Source of the DNA: Salinisphaera sp. Q1T1-3
GTDB lineage: Bacteria; Pseudomonadota; Gammaproteobacteria; Nevskiales; Salinisphaeraceae
DNA: 64,000 bases
Assembly (NCBI RefSeq): GCF_003602005.1
Contig: NZ_QZWD01000006.1
Location: forward strand, 1-64,000
Direction: 5' to 3'
Below are positions 1 through 8,198 of this stretch, in pieces. The notes under the pieces are model-generated. The model was not told the origin of the DNA, did no database searches, and was given only the letters and a program-made list of their open reading frames with translations. The position numbers and the translations under genes are program-made. Positions within the stretch are counted from its first letter, which is position 1. The number at the start of each line of letters is the position of its first letter.

Positions 1-147
1 GCCCAGATCGCGCCGCACCAGTCGGTGGCGATGGGTGAGAGCGTCACGCTGGGCTGCGCGGCCGACAAGCTCTATCTGTTCGATACGAACGACGAGAAGG
101 CGCTGGTCGGCATCGATATCGCGGCTGCCGATCGCGGCGCTGCCTGA
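1..147 (+). CDS. Sugar/polyol ABC transporter ATP-binding protein, C-terminal end (partial)
   Basis: The frame is open from the first base and ends in TGA at 145-147, giving the last 48 residues of a protein that begins outside the window. The stretch around residues 10-30 (MGESVTLGCAADKLYLFD) resembles the C-terminal TOBE-like segment of MalK/UgpC/SmoK-type ATPases, where a 'xLHLFD' sequence is common. The Walker and signature motifs are not in the window, so the family call rests on this tail and on context. A polyol dehydrogenase starts 71 bases downstream on the same strand, the usual arrangement of mannitol/sorbitol ABC operons, so it probably energises polyol uptake. Confidence 0.6.
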   Translation, partial: AQIAPHQSVAMGESVTLGCAADKLYLFDTNDEKALVGIDIAAADRGAA

Positions 148-218
148 ACCGCTGATGATTTTGCGACGGCGGTGGCGCCCGGCGTGCCGTCGTTGTCTTT
201 CGCACGAGAGAGTCCGCC

Positions 219-1691
219 ATGCCTGCACTGAATGACAAGACCCTGCATACCCTCGACGAGCGCGTAGCCACGCCGGACTACGACCGAAGCCAGGTCACGA
301 CCGGCATCGTGCATTTCGGTGTCGGAGGATTCCATCGCGCCCATCAGGCCATGTATCTCGATGCGCTGATGAACGACGGCAAGGCTCTGGACTGGGGGAT
401 CTGCGGCGTCGGCGTCATGCCGAGCGACAAGCGCATGGCCGATGTCATGGCCGCCCAGGACGGACTGTATACGCTGGTTCTCAAGCATGCCGACGGGACC
501 TACGAGCCGCGTGTGGTCGGCTCGATCGTCGATTACAAGTTCGCGCCGGATGATGTCGAGGACGTGCTCGAGACGATGGCGGCCGAAACCACGCGCATCG
601 TCTCGCTCACGATCACCGAGGGCGGCTATAACTTCCATCACGTCACCGGCGAATTCGATTTCGACAACGCCGACGTGGCCCACGATCTGGCCGATGGCGC
701 GGCGCCGAAGACTACCTTCGGTCTGGTCACGGAGGCGCTGCGGCGGCGACGGGACCGGGGCGTCCCCCCGTTCACGCTGATGTCCTGCGATAACATCCAG
801 GGCAACGGTGATGTCGCCAGGAAGATGTTCACGGCCTTTGCCGAGGCCAAGGACGCCGAGCTCGGGGCCTGGATCGTCGACAACGTCCACTTCCCGAATT
901 CCATGGTTGATCGCATCACCCCGGTGACCACCGATGGGGACCGGGCCGAGGTACGCGAGCGGTTCGCCATCGATGACGCCTGGCCGGTGGTCTGCGAGCC
1001 GTTCACCCAGTGGGTACTGGAAGATCACTTCAATCTCGGTCGGCCGCCGTATGAAGAGGTCGGCGTCCAGATCGTCGATGACGTCATGCCCTATGAGCTG
1101 ATGAAGCTGCGCCTGCTCAACGCGAGTCATCAGGCATTGACCTATTTCGGTTATCTGGCCGGCTATCGCTATGCCCACGAAGTCTGCCAGGACAAGCTGT
1201 TCGCCGACTTTTTGATGGCCTACATGACACACGAGGGCCAGCCCACGCTGTCACCGGTGCCGGGCGTGGATCTCGAGGATTACAAGAAGACCCTGATCGC
1301 GCGCTTCTCCAACCCGGAGATTCGCGACACCCTGGCACGGTTGTGTGCCGAATCTTCCGATCGCATCCCGAAATGGTTGTTGCCGGTCATCCGCGAACAG
1401 CTGGCGGCCGGCGGTGAGATCAAGCGCAGTGCGGCGGTCGTGGCGAGCTGGGCACGCTATGCCGAAGGCACTGATGAAGCCGGCGAGCCGATCGAAATCG
1501 TCGACCGCCTCGCCGACGATCTGAAGACGATCGCGGCGCGCAACCGCGAAAACCCGACGGCGTTCATTGAGAACCGTGAGGTGTTCGGCGATCTCGTCGA
1601 CGAGCCGCGTTTCGTGGCGGCCTACAAGGAAACACTGGCGCGACTGCACGAGCAGGGCGCGCGCGCGGCCATCGAGGTGCTCGTCCGGTAA
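219..1691 (+). CDS. Mannitol 2-dehydrogenase family polyol dehydrogenase
   Basis: A 490-residue cytoplasmic enzyme of the long-chain mannitol/polyol dehydrogenase family, which oxidises D-mannitol (or D-arabinitol, sorbitol) to the ketose with NAD+. The N-terminal HFGVGGFHRAHQA (about residues 32-44) is the characteristic nucleotide-binding start. The catalytic K-x4-N-x2-H signature is present as KLRLLNASH (K296, N301, H304). Length matches the family (about 490). The ATG at 219 follows a GAGAG-type Shine-Dalgarno sequence. It lies just after an ABC ATPase end, so it is probably the last gene of a polyol uptake and oxidation operon. Exact substrate cannot be decided from sequence alone; the fructose formed would need a kinase not seen here. 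Confidence 0.9.
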   Translation: MPALNDKTLHTLDERVATPDYDRSQVTTGIVHFGVGGFHRAHQAMYLDALMNDGKALDWGICGVGVMPSDKRMADVMAAQDGLYTLVLKHADGTYEPRVVGSIVDYKFAPDDVEDVLETMAAETTRIVSLTITEGGYNFHHVTGEFDFDNADVAHDLADGAAPKTTFGLVTEALRRRRDRGVPPFTLMSCDNIQGNGDVARKMFTAFAEAKDAELGAWIVDNVHFPNSMVDRITPVTTDGDRAEVRERFAIDDAWPVVCEPFTQWVLEDHFNLGRPPYEEVGVQIVDDVMPYELMKLRLLNASHQALTYFGYLAGYRYAHEVCQDKLFADFLMAYMTHEGQPTLSPVPGVDLEDYKKTLIARFSNPEIRDTLARLCAESSDRIPKWLLPVIREQLAAGGEIKRSAAVVASWARYAEGTDEAGEPIEIVDRLADDLKTIAARNRENPTAFIENREVFGDLVDEPRFVAAYKETLARLHEQGARAAIEVLVR

Positions 1692-1724
1692 AGAGCTCAG
1701 GGATGCTGCCTGTCGCATGCGCGT

Positions 1725-1749
1725 ATTGCAAATGAGAAGTATTTGCAAT
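1725..1749. promoter_or_regulatory. Perfect inverted repeat, candidate Fur box before a TonB receptor gene
   Basis: ATTGCAAAT (1725-1733) and ATTTGCAAT (1741-1749) form a perfect 9-bp inverted repeat around a 7-bp centre. The inner 19 bases (1728-1746) match the classical E. coli Fur consensus at about 12 of 19 positions by hand comparison. It lies 76 bases upstream of the receptor start, so iron-dependent repression is likely. The symmetry also fits another dimeric repressor. Confidence 0.55.
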
Positions 1750-1824
1750 AAAGTTCTGTCTCGATTTTGACGCGCTGCAGGTCAGCGCGTGGCGCCTTCC
1801 TGCGCCGATACGAGGGGACGAGGC

Positions 1825-4113
1825 ATGATGGGACAGGTAGGGGCGCATACCAGCTTGCGTTGCGGGTCGGTGAGCCTGTCGAAGGTTATCGCGATTGTCT
1901 TGTGCTTGCCTGTTACAAGTGCGTGGGCCCAGGACAATACCGCGCCGGTACCGGCACCGGACGTTGCGCGCGCGGACGGGGCGGTCGCTGCGCCCGAATC
2001 AAGCGATACGGATACTGATCGCGGCACCGCTGATGCCACCACGCTCGGCACCATTGATGTCGTCGGCGAGGCTGTCGGTGGGAACACCGTTCCGCCCGCG
2101 TATGCCGGTGGCCAGGTGGCGACCGGCGGGCGCATTGGTGCGCTTGGCGAGAAAGACGCGGCAAATGTGCCGTTTTCCGTGATCAGCTATACCGATCAGC
2201 TGATCAAGAACCAGCAGGCCTCGACGGTTGGCGATGTCCTTCTGAACAACGCTTCTGTGCAGCAGGCGTTCGGCTTCGGCAATTTTGCCCAGATTTTTCT
2301 TGTGCGCGGGTTTCGCTTGGCCGGCGACGATCTGTCTTTTGGTGGCCTTTACGGGGTCTTGCCGCGCCAGATCGTGCAAACCAATTTCGTCAATCGTGTC
2401 GAACTGTTTCTCGGCGCCAACGCGTTCACCAATGGGGTATCGCCGACGGGTAGTGGTGTCGGTGGCCAGGTCAATCTCGAGCCCAAGCGTGCTGAAGATC
2501 AGCCGACGCGGCAGTTCACGCTGGGCTATGCATCCGATGCCCGCTTCATCCAGTCGTTTGATCTGGGCCAGCGGTTCGGTGACGACAAACAATTCGGCGC
2601 CCGACTCAACGTACGGCACGAGAAAGGCGATACCGCGATCGATGGCGCAAATCTCGGGGATACATCCGTTGGCCTGGGGCTCGATTATCGAGGCGAGCGA
2701 GCTCGTCTGTCGTTCGACTTCGGGTATCAGCGCCAGCACATCAAGCACGGTCGTTCGGTGGTCTACACGAGCGGGTTGACGGGCAATGAAATTCCAGCGC
2801 CGCCCGACGCCTCGACGAACTATGCACCGTCGTTCAACTCCTCTGAACTGGAAAACGAATTCGGCATGCTGCGGGGCGAATTCGATATCACGAATCACTG
2901 GACCGCGTATGCGGCAGTGGGCGCCAACCACGGCAAGGAAGACGGGCAGTATGGCTCGCCAACCGTCACCAATCTGAATGGAGATGCCACGGTATCCCGC
3001 CTTGGCGTACCGTACGAGACCCATGCCTTTACCGGGCAGGCGGGGCTTCGCGGCGCTTTCGATACCGGGGCGATCAGTCATCGGATTGCTCTCGGCTACT
3101 CGGGCTATTATCAGCGCTCCGATACGGCCTACACGCTGTCGGACACGGTCGATACCAATATCTACGAGCCGCGGAACATCGGTTATCTGCCGACGCTTTT
3201 TGAAGGCGGGGATCTGGATGACCCGAACGTGCGCAATCGGGTGCGTTCGAGCGGTTGGTCGTTCTCCGACACGCTCGGCTTTTTCGGCGATCGTGTATTG
3301 GTGACTGCCGGCGCGCGTTATCAGGCGAATCACGTCTTCAATTACACCTATGAGGGCGAGCCGTCGGGCGGGGCCATACGCGGACACGACGTCTCGCCGG
3401 CCTACGGTATCGTTTACAAGCCGACCTCGTGGGCCTCCTTGTACGCCAACCACATCGAAGGACTTCAACCAGGTGACGCGGCGCCGTCGGGGGCTGCCAA
3501 CGTCGGTGAAGTGGTTGGCTTGGTCGACTCCTCCCAGTACGAGGTCGGCGGCAAGCTCGATTTCGGGACCATGGGCGGCAGTCTGTCCCTGTATCAGATC
3601 CGCCAGCCTCAGGGGTATATCAACGACAACGGCATCTACGGTTACTTTGGCGACCAACGCAATCGCGGTGTCGAGCTCAACGTTTACGGCAAGCCGACCG
3701 AGCTTTTGACCATCAATGCCAGCGCCACGTATATCGACGCCGATCAAGTCGATACCAACAATCCGGCCACCGATGGGCGCACTGCCGTCGGGGTTCCCGA
3801 TTATCGGCTTGTGCTGGGCGGTGACTACCAGCTACCGGGGGCGCCGCGGTGGCATCTCAACGGCCGTGTCATCCGGTCGGGTAAGCAATATGCCGATGCA
3901 ACCAACGATCTGAAGGTCGATGGCTGGACCCGGGTGGATCTCGGCGTGCGGTACAGGATGCCCTTGGGGCCGAACGATGCCCGCAATATCGTATGGCGAG
4001 CCAACGTCGACAACGTTGCCGATTCGGACTACTGGGCATCGGCGCAGGGCGGGTATCTGTCCCAGGGCGAGCCGCGAACGTTCAAACTCTCCGCCACGGT
4101 CAATTTCGACTAG
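1825..4113 (+). CDS. TonB-dependent siderophore receptor
   Basis: Outer-membrane siderophore receptor of 762 residues. A signal peptide (about residues 1-36, ending TSAWA-Q) is followed by a plug domain that opens PPAYAGGQVATGGRIG and contains the conserved region 'QIFLVRGFRLAGDDLSFGGLYGVLP'-like around residues 155-180. The rest is a 22-strand barrel-type sequence rich in Y-x-aromatic patterns, ending NFD with a terminal region typical of outer-membrane proteins. ATG 1825 was chosen over an in-frame codon at 1789 because AGGGGACGAGG lies just ahead of it and a signal peptide follows at once. A paralogue with the same plug motif is encoded at 43736-46000. The TAG stop is part of CTAG at the border of a repeat element. 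The ligand cannot be predicted. Confidence 0.93.
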   Translation: MMGQVGAHTSLRCGSVSLSKVIAIVLCLPVTSAWAQDNTAPVPAPDVARADGAVAAPESSDTDTDRGTADATTLGTIDVVGEAVGGNTVPPAYAGGQVATGGRIGALGEKDAANVPFSVISYTDQLIKNQQASTVGDVLLNNASVQQAFGFGNFAQIFLVRGFRLAGDDLSFGGLYGVLPRQIVQTNFVNRVELFLGANAFTNGVSPTGSGVGGQVNLEPKRAEDQPTRQFTLGYASDARFIQSFDLGQRFGDDKQFGARLNVRHEKGDTAIDGANLGDTSVGLGLDYRGERARLSFDFGYQRQHIKHGRSVVYTSGLTGNEIPAPPDASTNYAPSFNSSELENEFGMLRGEFDITNHWTAYAAVGANHGKEDGQYGSPTVTNLNGDATVSRLGVPYETHAFTGQAGLRGAFDTGAISHRIALGYSGYYQRSDTAYTLSDTVDTNIYEPRNIGYLPTLFEGGDLDDPNVRNRVRSSGWSFSDTLGFFGDRVLVTAGARYQANHVFNYTYEGEPSGGAIRGHDVSPAYGIVYKPTSWASLYANHIEGLQPGDAAPSGAANVGEVVGLVDSSQYEVGGKLDFGTMGGSLSLYQIRQPQGYINDNGIYGYFGDQRNRGVELNVYGKPTELLTINASATYIDADQVDTNNPATDGRTAVGVPDYRLVLGGDYQLPGAPRWHLNGRVIRSGKQYADATNDLKVDGWTRVDLGVRYRMPLGPNDARNIVWRANVDNVADSDYWASAQGGYLSQGEPRTFKLSATVNFD

Positions 4114-4270
4114 GGCCGGTTAATATGTCCCGCGTGCGCGGCGCCGGCGCTCATTTTTTTGCAAGACAAGACTACGGACGTGTACGGCCGTCACTCTGGC
4201 GTCGCGAACGACAACGCCGGATTGCGCAAGAAATGACCGCCGTCCCGTCGGGTCGCGCCCGAAATCGCGC
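4110..4270. repeat. CTAG-bordered dispersed repeat, copy B1
   Basis: Starts CTAG-GGCCGGTTAATATG immediately at the stop codon of the receptor gene. Bases about 4128-4270 match the reverse complement of 56086-56225 at roughly 80-85% by eye, including the block GCGCTCATTTTTTTGCAAG and a shared CCGTCCCGTCGGGT. It has no coding potential. The right-hand end is not defined: no second CTAG is visible before the fabH-like gene. It lies between convergent genes. Confidence 0.7.
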
Positions 4271-4622
4271 CCTGCGCGCCTTGCCGGATCATGATTTTGG
4301 GCAGCAACCCGACCCGCGCGGATCGGGTTGAAAGGGCCTGGGACAGCTTGAGATCTCGCACGCGTGTCCGATGTCCGGCGCGAGCCGTCGGATCGTGGCG
4401 TGTCTCGATGAAGGCTCGCCGTGCCGGCATCGATCTGCGATCGATCGGCCCTCGTTGGACCGGTCGCTGCGGGACAGGTCGCCACGGCACCGCCGCCGCG
4501 AATCTTCGAGTCGGCGGACAAGCGGCAGCCGGCCCGCGTAATCGACTGCCGGTGTCCTTCGATCGGTATTGGCCTGTCGTTGTTCGACCGCGTATGCGGC
4601 CTGTTTTTTTAAGCGATGTGGC
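4271..4622. other. Non-coding gap between convergent genes
   Basis: No gene is supported here. The one clear structure is a hairpin with 8-bp arms CAACCCGA (4305-4312) and TCGGGTTG (4323-4330). The preceding TTTTGGGCAGCAACCCGA repeats a segment of element B2 in the direct orientation, which suggests rearrangement within B1. A run of seven T at 4605-4611 follows only a weak 4-bp stem, so I do not call a terminator. Confidence 0.5.
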
Positions 4623-5669
4623 TCAGTCCTGCGGACTCATCAGAAAATCGGCGGGCAGGCGCACGAGCGTGGCACCCCAGGACAGCCCGACGCCGAAGCC
4701 GACCAGCAGGACCAGTGCGCCCGGCTTGATCTGGCCGGACAGCACGGCGCGCTTGAGCGCGATCGGCACGCTGCAGGAGACGGTGTTGCCGATATCCTCC
4801 ATGCAGACCACGAATTTTTCTTCGGGCAGTTTGAGTCGCTCGCGAATACCGTCGAGCACCATGGCGCTGGCCTGGTGCGGTACGACGGCATCGACATCGT
4901 CGAGCGTGATGCCGGCTTTCTCGCAGGTCTCATGCACGGCGCGGGGCACTTCGCGCAGCGTGAATTCGACCACGGCCCGACCGTTCATGAAGATGTTGTT
5001 GTCCGAGCGGACGTTGCCGTGGCGATCGGTGTATTCCTCGGCCTCGGCCCGGGCACTGCGCCTGCGCATGCCCGAGGTCGGCACGATGAGATCTTGCGCG
5101 CCCCGGCCGTCGGTGCCGTAGACGAACGGGCCGATCCGCGGCTCGCCGTCGGCTTCGCGATCGGTCAGCAGGGTCGCTGCGGCTGCATCGCCGAACAGGG
5201 CGCGCACGCTCTTGTCGCCGGGGTGGACGAACTTCGAGTAGGTATCGGCGGTGATGAGCAATAGACGCTTGGCCTGGCCGGACTCGATCAACGCCTTGGC
5301 CACGCCGAGTGCATAGATATAGCCGGAACAGCCCAGGTTGATGTCCAGCGCACCGATATGGGTGGGCAGCCCCAGCCGTTGCTGGACCAGGCAGGCCGTG
5401 GTCGGGGCCAGGTAATCCGGCGTCTGGGTGGTGAAGATCAGGTAATCGATCTCCTCGCGGGCCACGCCGGCCTTTTCGATCAGCCGTTCGGCAGCGATGA
5501 CGCCGAAGTCCGAGGCGCACTCGTCGTCCGAGGCGACATGGCGCGCGCGGATGCCGGTTTTTTCAGCGATGCGCTCAAGTGGCCAGTTCGGAAAGCGCGC
5601 GGCGATCTCTTCGATCGATTCGGTGCGCGCCGGCAGCATGTATTCGACGGCGTCAATGACAGCAGGCAT
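4623..5669 (-). CDS. fabH: 3-oxoacyl-ACP synthase III (KAS III / FabH) family protein
   Basis: Cytoplasmic condensing enzyme of 348 residues, thiolase-fold. KAS III enzymes join an acyl-CoA primer to malonyl-ACP. The catalytic triad is intact: Cys114 in NLGCSGYIYA, His265 in VVPHQAS and Asn295 in GNTVSCS. The start at 5669 (MPAVIDAVEY) was chosen over an upstream codon because AGAGG precedes it and the N-terminus matches the family. It stands alone, not in a fab operon, so it may be a second FabH that primes special fatty acids or a DarB-like enzyme instead of the housekeeping copy. The adjacent rhodanese gene shares its direction, about 200 bases upstream. Confidence 0.88.
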   Translation of the reverse strand: MPAVIDAVEYMLPARTESIEEIAARFPNWPLERIAEKTGIRARHVASDDECASDFGVIAAERLIEKAGVAREEIDYLIFTTQTPDYLAPTTACLVQQRLGLPTHIGALDINLGCSGYIYALGVAKALIESGQAKRLLLITADTYSKFVHPGDKSVRALFGDAAAATLLTDREADGEPRIGPFVYGTDGRGAQDLIVPTSGMRRRSARAEAEEYTDRHGNVRSDNNIFMNGRAVVEFTLREVPRAVHETCEKAGITLDDVDAVVPHQASAMVLDGIRERLKLPEEKFVVCMEDIGNTVSCSVPIALKRAVLSGQIKPGALVLLVGFGVGLSWGATLVRLPADFLMSPQD

Positions 5670-5867
5670 CGGACCTCTATCCGGCTGATCGGGTGATGCG
5701 ATCGGGCATCGCACGTGCCCGGTCGGTTTGTTTCGTCGACGCCCTGAGCTCGACGCCGGCGCGGCGACGCGCACAATATCCGCGTCGTGGTCGATAACGT
5801 CAACGCATGCGCACGCCCCGGCGTCTCGACATTACCGAATATGGCGCCGGGGGGCCACAGGCGGGGT

Positions 5868-6248
5868 CTATTCGACCGGGTAGCCGGCCGCGGCCCAGTC
5901 GGCATAGCCGCCGCCCATGGCACGGACGTCTTCATACCCGCAGGCCCGCAGGATCTCGGCCGCGCGCTCGGCCCGTGCGCCGACCTTGCAATAGGTGACG
6001 ATCGGTTGATCCAGCGGCAGATCGATCTCGGGGTCGCTGGCCAGCAGCGGCAGCGAGATATGACGCGCCGCGGCAATATGGCCGGCCTGCCATTCATCGA
6101 CCTCGCGCACGTCGATGAGGACGGCGCCGTCAGTCTGTGCGGTACGAGCAGCGTGATGATCGATCATGGGGGTGTCTTCGGACAGGTAGGGGGCACGGGG
6201 ATCGTCTCGGTCGCTCGCGCCGATGAATTGGCGGATGCGCTCGAACAT
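5868..6248 (-). CDS. Rhodanese-like domain protein
   Basis: A single rhodanese domain of 126 residues with a short N-terminal extension. The domain shows VLIDVREVDEWQAGHI (about 43-58) and the active-site loop CKVGAR with Cys87 and Arg92, followed by a C-terminal GGGYADWAAAGYP as in GlpE/PspE-type proteins. Such proteins transfer sulfane sulfur from donors such as thiosulfate to thiol acceptors. No signal peptide is evident, so it is probably cytoplasmic. It is transcribed away from the fhuC-like gene, with a shared intergenic region that carries a Fur-like palindrome. Confidence 0.88.
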   Translation of the reverse strand: MFERIRQFIGASDRDDPRAPYLSEDTPMIDHHAARTAQTDGAVLIDVREVDEWQAGHIAAARHISLPLLASDPEIDLPLDQPIVTYCKVGARAERAAEILRACGYEDVRAMGGGYADWAAAGYPVE

Positions 6249-6392
6249 GACGGGCTCCGTCTGATATAGGTGGAAGGTGCAATGATCGACAGGTTACGCG
6301 ACCTGACACGCGCTGTCCGCTGTCCGCTGTGCTTTCGCGGTGTCGCCCGTCGGCAACGGGCGACGGTGCGGGGATATCGCGATTCGCTCTCA

Positions 6393-6411
6393 TTGATACT
6401 CATTCGTATCT
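6393..6411. promoter_or_regulatory. Candidate Fur box upstream of the fhuCDB-like operon
   Basis: The repeat GATAC (6395-6399) / GTATC (6406-6410) sits in ATTGATACTCATTCGTATC, matching the E. coli Fur consensus at about 10 of 19 positions by hand. It is about 55 bases upstream of the first gene of a siderophore importer operon, which is the expected place for a Fur operator. Confidence 0.5.
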
Positions 6412-6465
6412 GGCTTATTCTCGGTCCGTCATACACGGTGCGCGGCTAGCGCATCCGGAGCCGTC

Positions 6466-7233
6466 ATGTTCGAAGTCAATGCCTGCCGTTTCGAAGTGCA
6501 GGGGCGCTGCCTGCTCGAGGCATCCGACCTGCGCTTCAGTGAAGGCAAGGTCTACGGGCTGATCGGACACAACGGGTCGGGCAAGTCCACGTTGTTGAAG
6601 CTGCTGGCGCGTCAGCAGTGCGCCAGCTGCGGCGAAGTCTGTCTCAACGGCCGTGCCGTGGATACGTGGGGGCATCGCGAGTTCGCGCGCAACGTGGCCT
6701 ATCTGCCCCAGCATCTGCCCAGCGCGGCCAGTCTGACGGTGCGCGAGCTCGTCGCCTTCGGGCGCTATCCCTGGCATGGCCTGCTCGGACGCATGTCCAA
6801 GAAGGACAAGGCCGAAGTGGGTCGCGCGCTGGAGCGCACCCAGACCGAGCAGTTCGCCGACCGGATGGTCGATACGCTGTCCGGCGGTGAACGCCAGCGG
6901 GTCTGGCTGGCCATGCTGCTGGCCCAGGGCAGCCGGTTCCTGTTGCTCGATGAGCCGCTCTCGGCGCTGGATATCGCGCATCAGGTGGATACGTTGTCCC
7001 TCATTCGCCGGCTGTGCAGCGATCTCGGCGTGGGCGTGATCATCGTGCTGCACGACGTGAACATGGTGTCGCGCTACTGCGACGAGCTCGTGGCACTACG
7101 CGACGGTCGGCTGCTGGCCCAGGGCACCCCGCGTGAGCTCATGCAGGACGCCACCCTCGAATCCATCTACGGCATCCGCATGAGCGTGATGGCGCATCCG
7201 ACGGATCAGCATCCTATCGCTGTCGTACAGTGA
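6466..7233 (+). CDS. fhuC: Iron-siderophore ABC transporter ATP-binding protein (FhuC-like)
   Basis: Cytoplasmic ATPase of a siderophore importer, 255 residues. Walker A is GHNGSGKST (34-42), the Q-loop region LPQHLPSA is near 80-87, the ABC signature LSGGERQR is at 138-145 and Walker B LLLDEP is at 159-164. The sequence RYPWHGLLGR near 100-109 is typical of FhuC/FepC-type ATPases. ATG at 6466 follows GGAG with good spacing. It overlaps the next gene by 4 bases (GTGA), so translation is coupled through the binding protein to the permease. Iron control is expected from the upstream Fur-like site. Confidence 0.92.
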   Translation: MFEVNACRFEVQGRCLLEASDLRFSEGKVYGLIGHNGSGKSTLLKLLARQQCASCGEVCLNGRAVDTWGHREFARNVAYLPQHLPSAASLTVRELVAFGRYPWHGLLGRMSKKDKAEVGRALERTQTEQFADRMVDTLSGGERQRVWLAMLLAQGSRFLLLDEPLSALDIAHQVDTLSLIRRLCSDLGVGVIIVLHDVNMVSRYCDELVALRDGRLLAQGTPRELMQDATLESIYGIRMSVMAHPTDQHPIAVVQ

Positions 7234-8198
7234 CGTACGCCCCGGTTGCAGGCCTGTGCCGGCGCGGGCCCGGCATCGTCGCGCTCGTCGGTCTGGTACT
7301 GGCCCTGTTCGGTCTGGCGGCCCAGGCGTCGGCAGCGTCGCGTGACACGACCGATGACGCGAGTCCCCCGACCCCGAGACTGGCCACGCTGGATTGGGGA
7401 ATCGCTCAGAATCTGGTCGCCATGGGCGTGTCGCCGATCGCCGTGGGCCAGACGGCCGGCTATGCCACCTGGGTAGCGGATCCGCCGCTGCCGAAGGGCA
7501 CGTGCAATCTGGGCAATCGGGCACAGCCGAATCTGGAGTTGCTCGATCAGCTCGACCCCGACCGGATTCTGATCACCCGGTTTTATGCGCCGGCGGGCCC
7601 GCGGCTGAAGCAGATTGCGCCGGTGACCAGCGTCGATACCTACGGCCAGCCGGGCGATGTCTGGACCAACACCGTCGATGCCGTGAAACGGCTTGGCCAG
7701 ATCGCCCATCGGTCGGCTGCGGCACAGGCATTGATCGCCCGCGTCGAGTCTGATGTGCGCAAGGCTGCCGATCAGCTGCCGTCGTCGACCAAGCCGTTGC
7801 TGGTCCTCCAGTTTTCTGGCCCGCAGCACGTGCGGGTCTACGGCCAGGGCAGCCTGATCCAGGCCACGATGCAACGCATGGGCCTGACCAGTGCCTGGCA
7901 GGGCGAAACGACACCCTGGGGATTTTCCTACGTGCCGATCTCGCGACTGGCCGAGATCAAGACCGGCCAGATGGTCGTGGTCGGGCCGATACCGGTCGGG
8001 ATCGCGGAACAGATCAAGAACAGCCGCGTCTGGCAGAGTCTGCCGATCGTCAAGGATGCACCGGTGCTCTACATACCGCAGGTCTGGAGCTTTGGCGGAC
8101 TGCCGTCGGCCACGCGCTTTGCGCGTCTGATCAGCCATGCGCTGCGTGAAGCGCCGGCCAGTGGCCCGGGATGGCCTGTGAAGGCGGCCGGGGCATGA
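7230..8198 (+). CDS. fhuD: Iron-siderophore ABC transporter periplasmic binding protein (FhuD-like)
   Basis: Periplasmic receptor of 322 residues that hands ferric siderophore to the inner-membrane permease. A hydrophobic segment (about 10-35, GIVALVGLVLALFGLAAQASA) is a cleavable signal peptide. After it comes the family opening PRLATLDWGIAQNLVAMGVSP and later LELLDQLDPDRILITRFY, typical of FhuD/BtuF fold proteins. The GTG start overlaps the TGA of fhuC, and the stop overlaps the fhuB ATG, so the three form one tightly packed operon. Confidence 0.9.
   Translation: MTYAPVAGLCRRGPGIVALVGLVLALFGLAAQASAASRDTTDDASPPTPRLATLDWGIAQNLVAMGVSPIAVGQTAGYATWVADPPLPKGTCNLGNRAQPNLELLDQLDPDRILITRFYAPAGPRLKQIAPVTSVDTYGQPGDVWTNTVDAVKRLGQIAHRSAAAQALIARVESDVRKAADQLPSSTKPLLVLQFSGPQHVRVYGQGSLIQATMQRMGLTSAWQGETTPWGFSYVPISRLAEIKTGQMVVVGPIPVGIAEQIKNSRVWQSLPIVKDAPVLYIPQVWSFGGLPSATRFARLISHALREAPASGPGWPVKAAGA

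Noticed and set aside
72-1232. Long open frame antisense to the polyol dehydrogenase
   Set aside because: A shadow frame typical of high-GC DNA; the plus-strand gene has clear catalytic motifs.
1999-3747. 582-codon antisense frame inside the first TonB receptor
   Set aside because: No recognisable domain and fully covered by a convincing receptor gene.
4590-4612. Possible terminator with T7 after CCGC-GTAT-GCGG
   Set aside because: The stem is only 4 bp and no plus-strand gene ends nearby.
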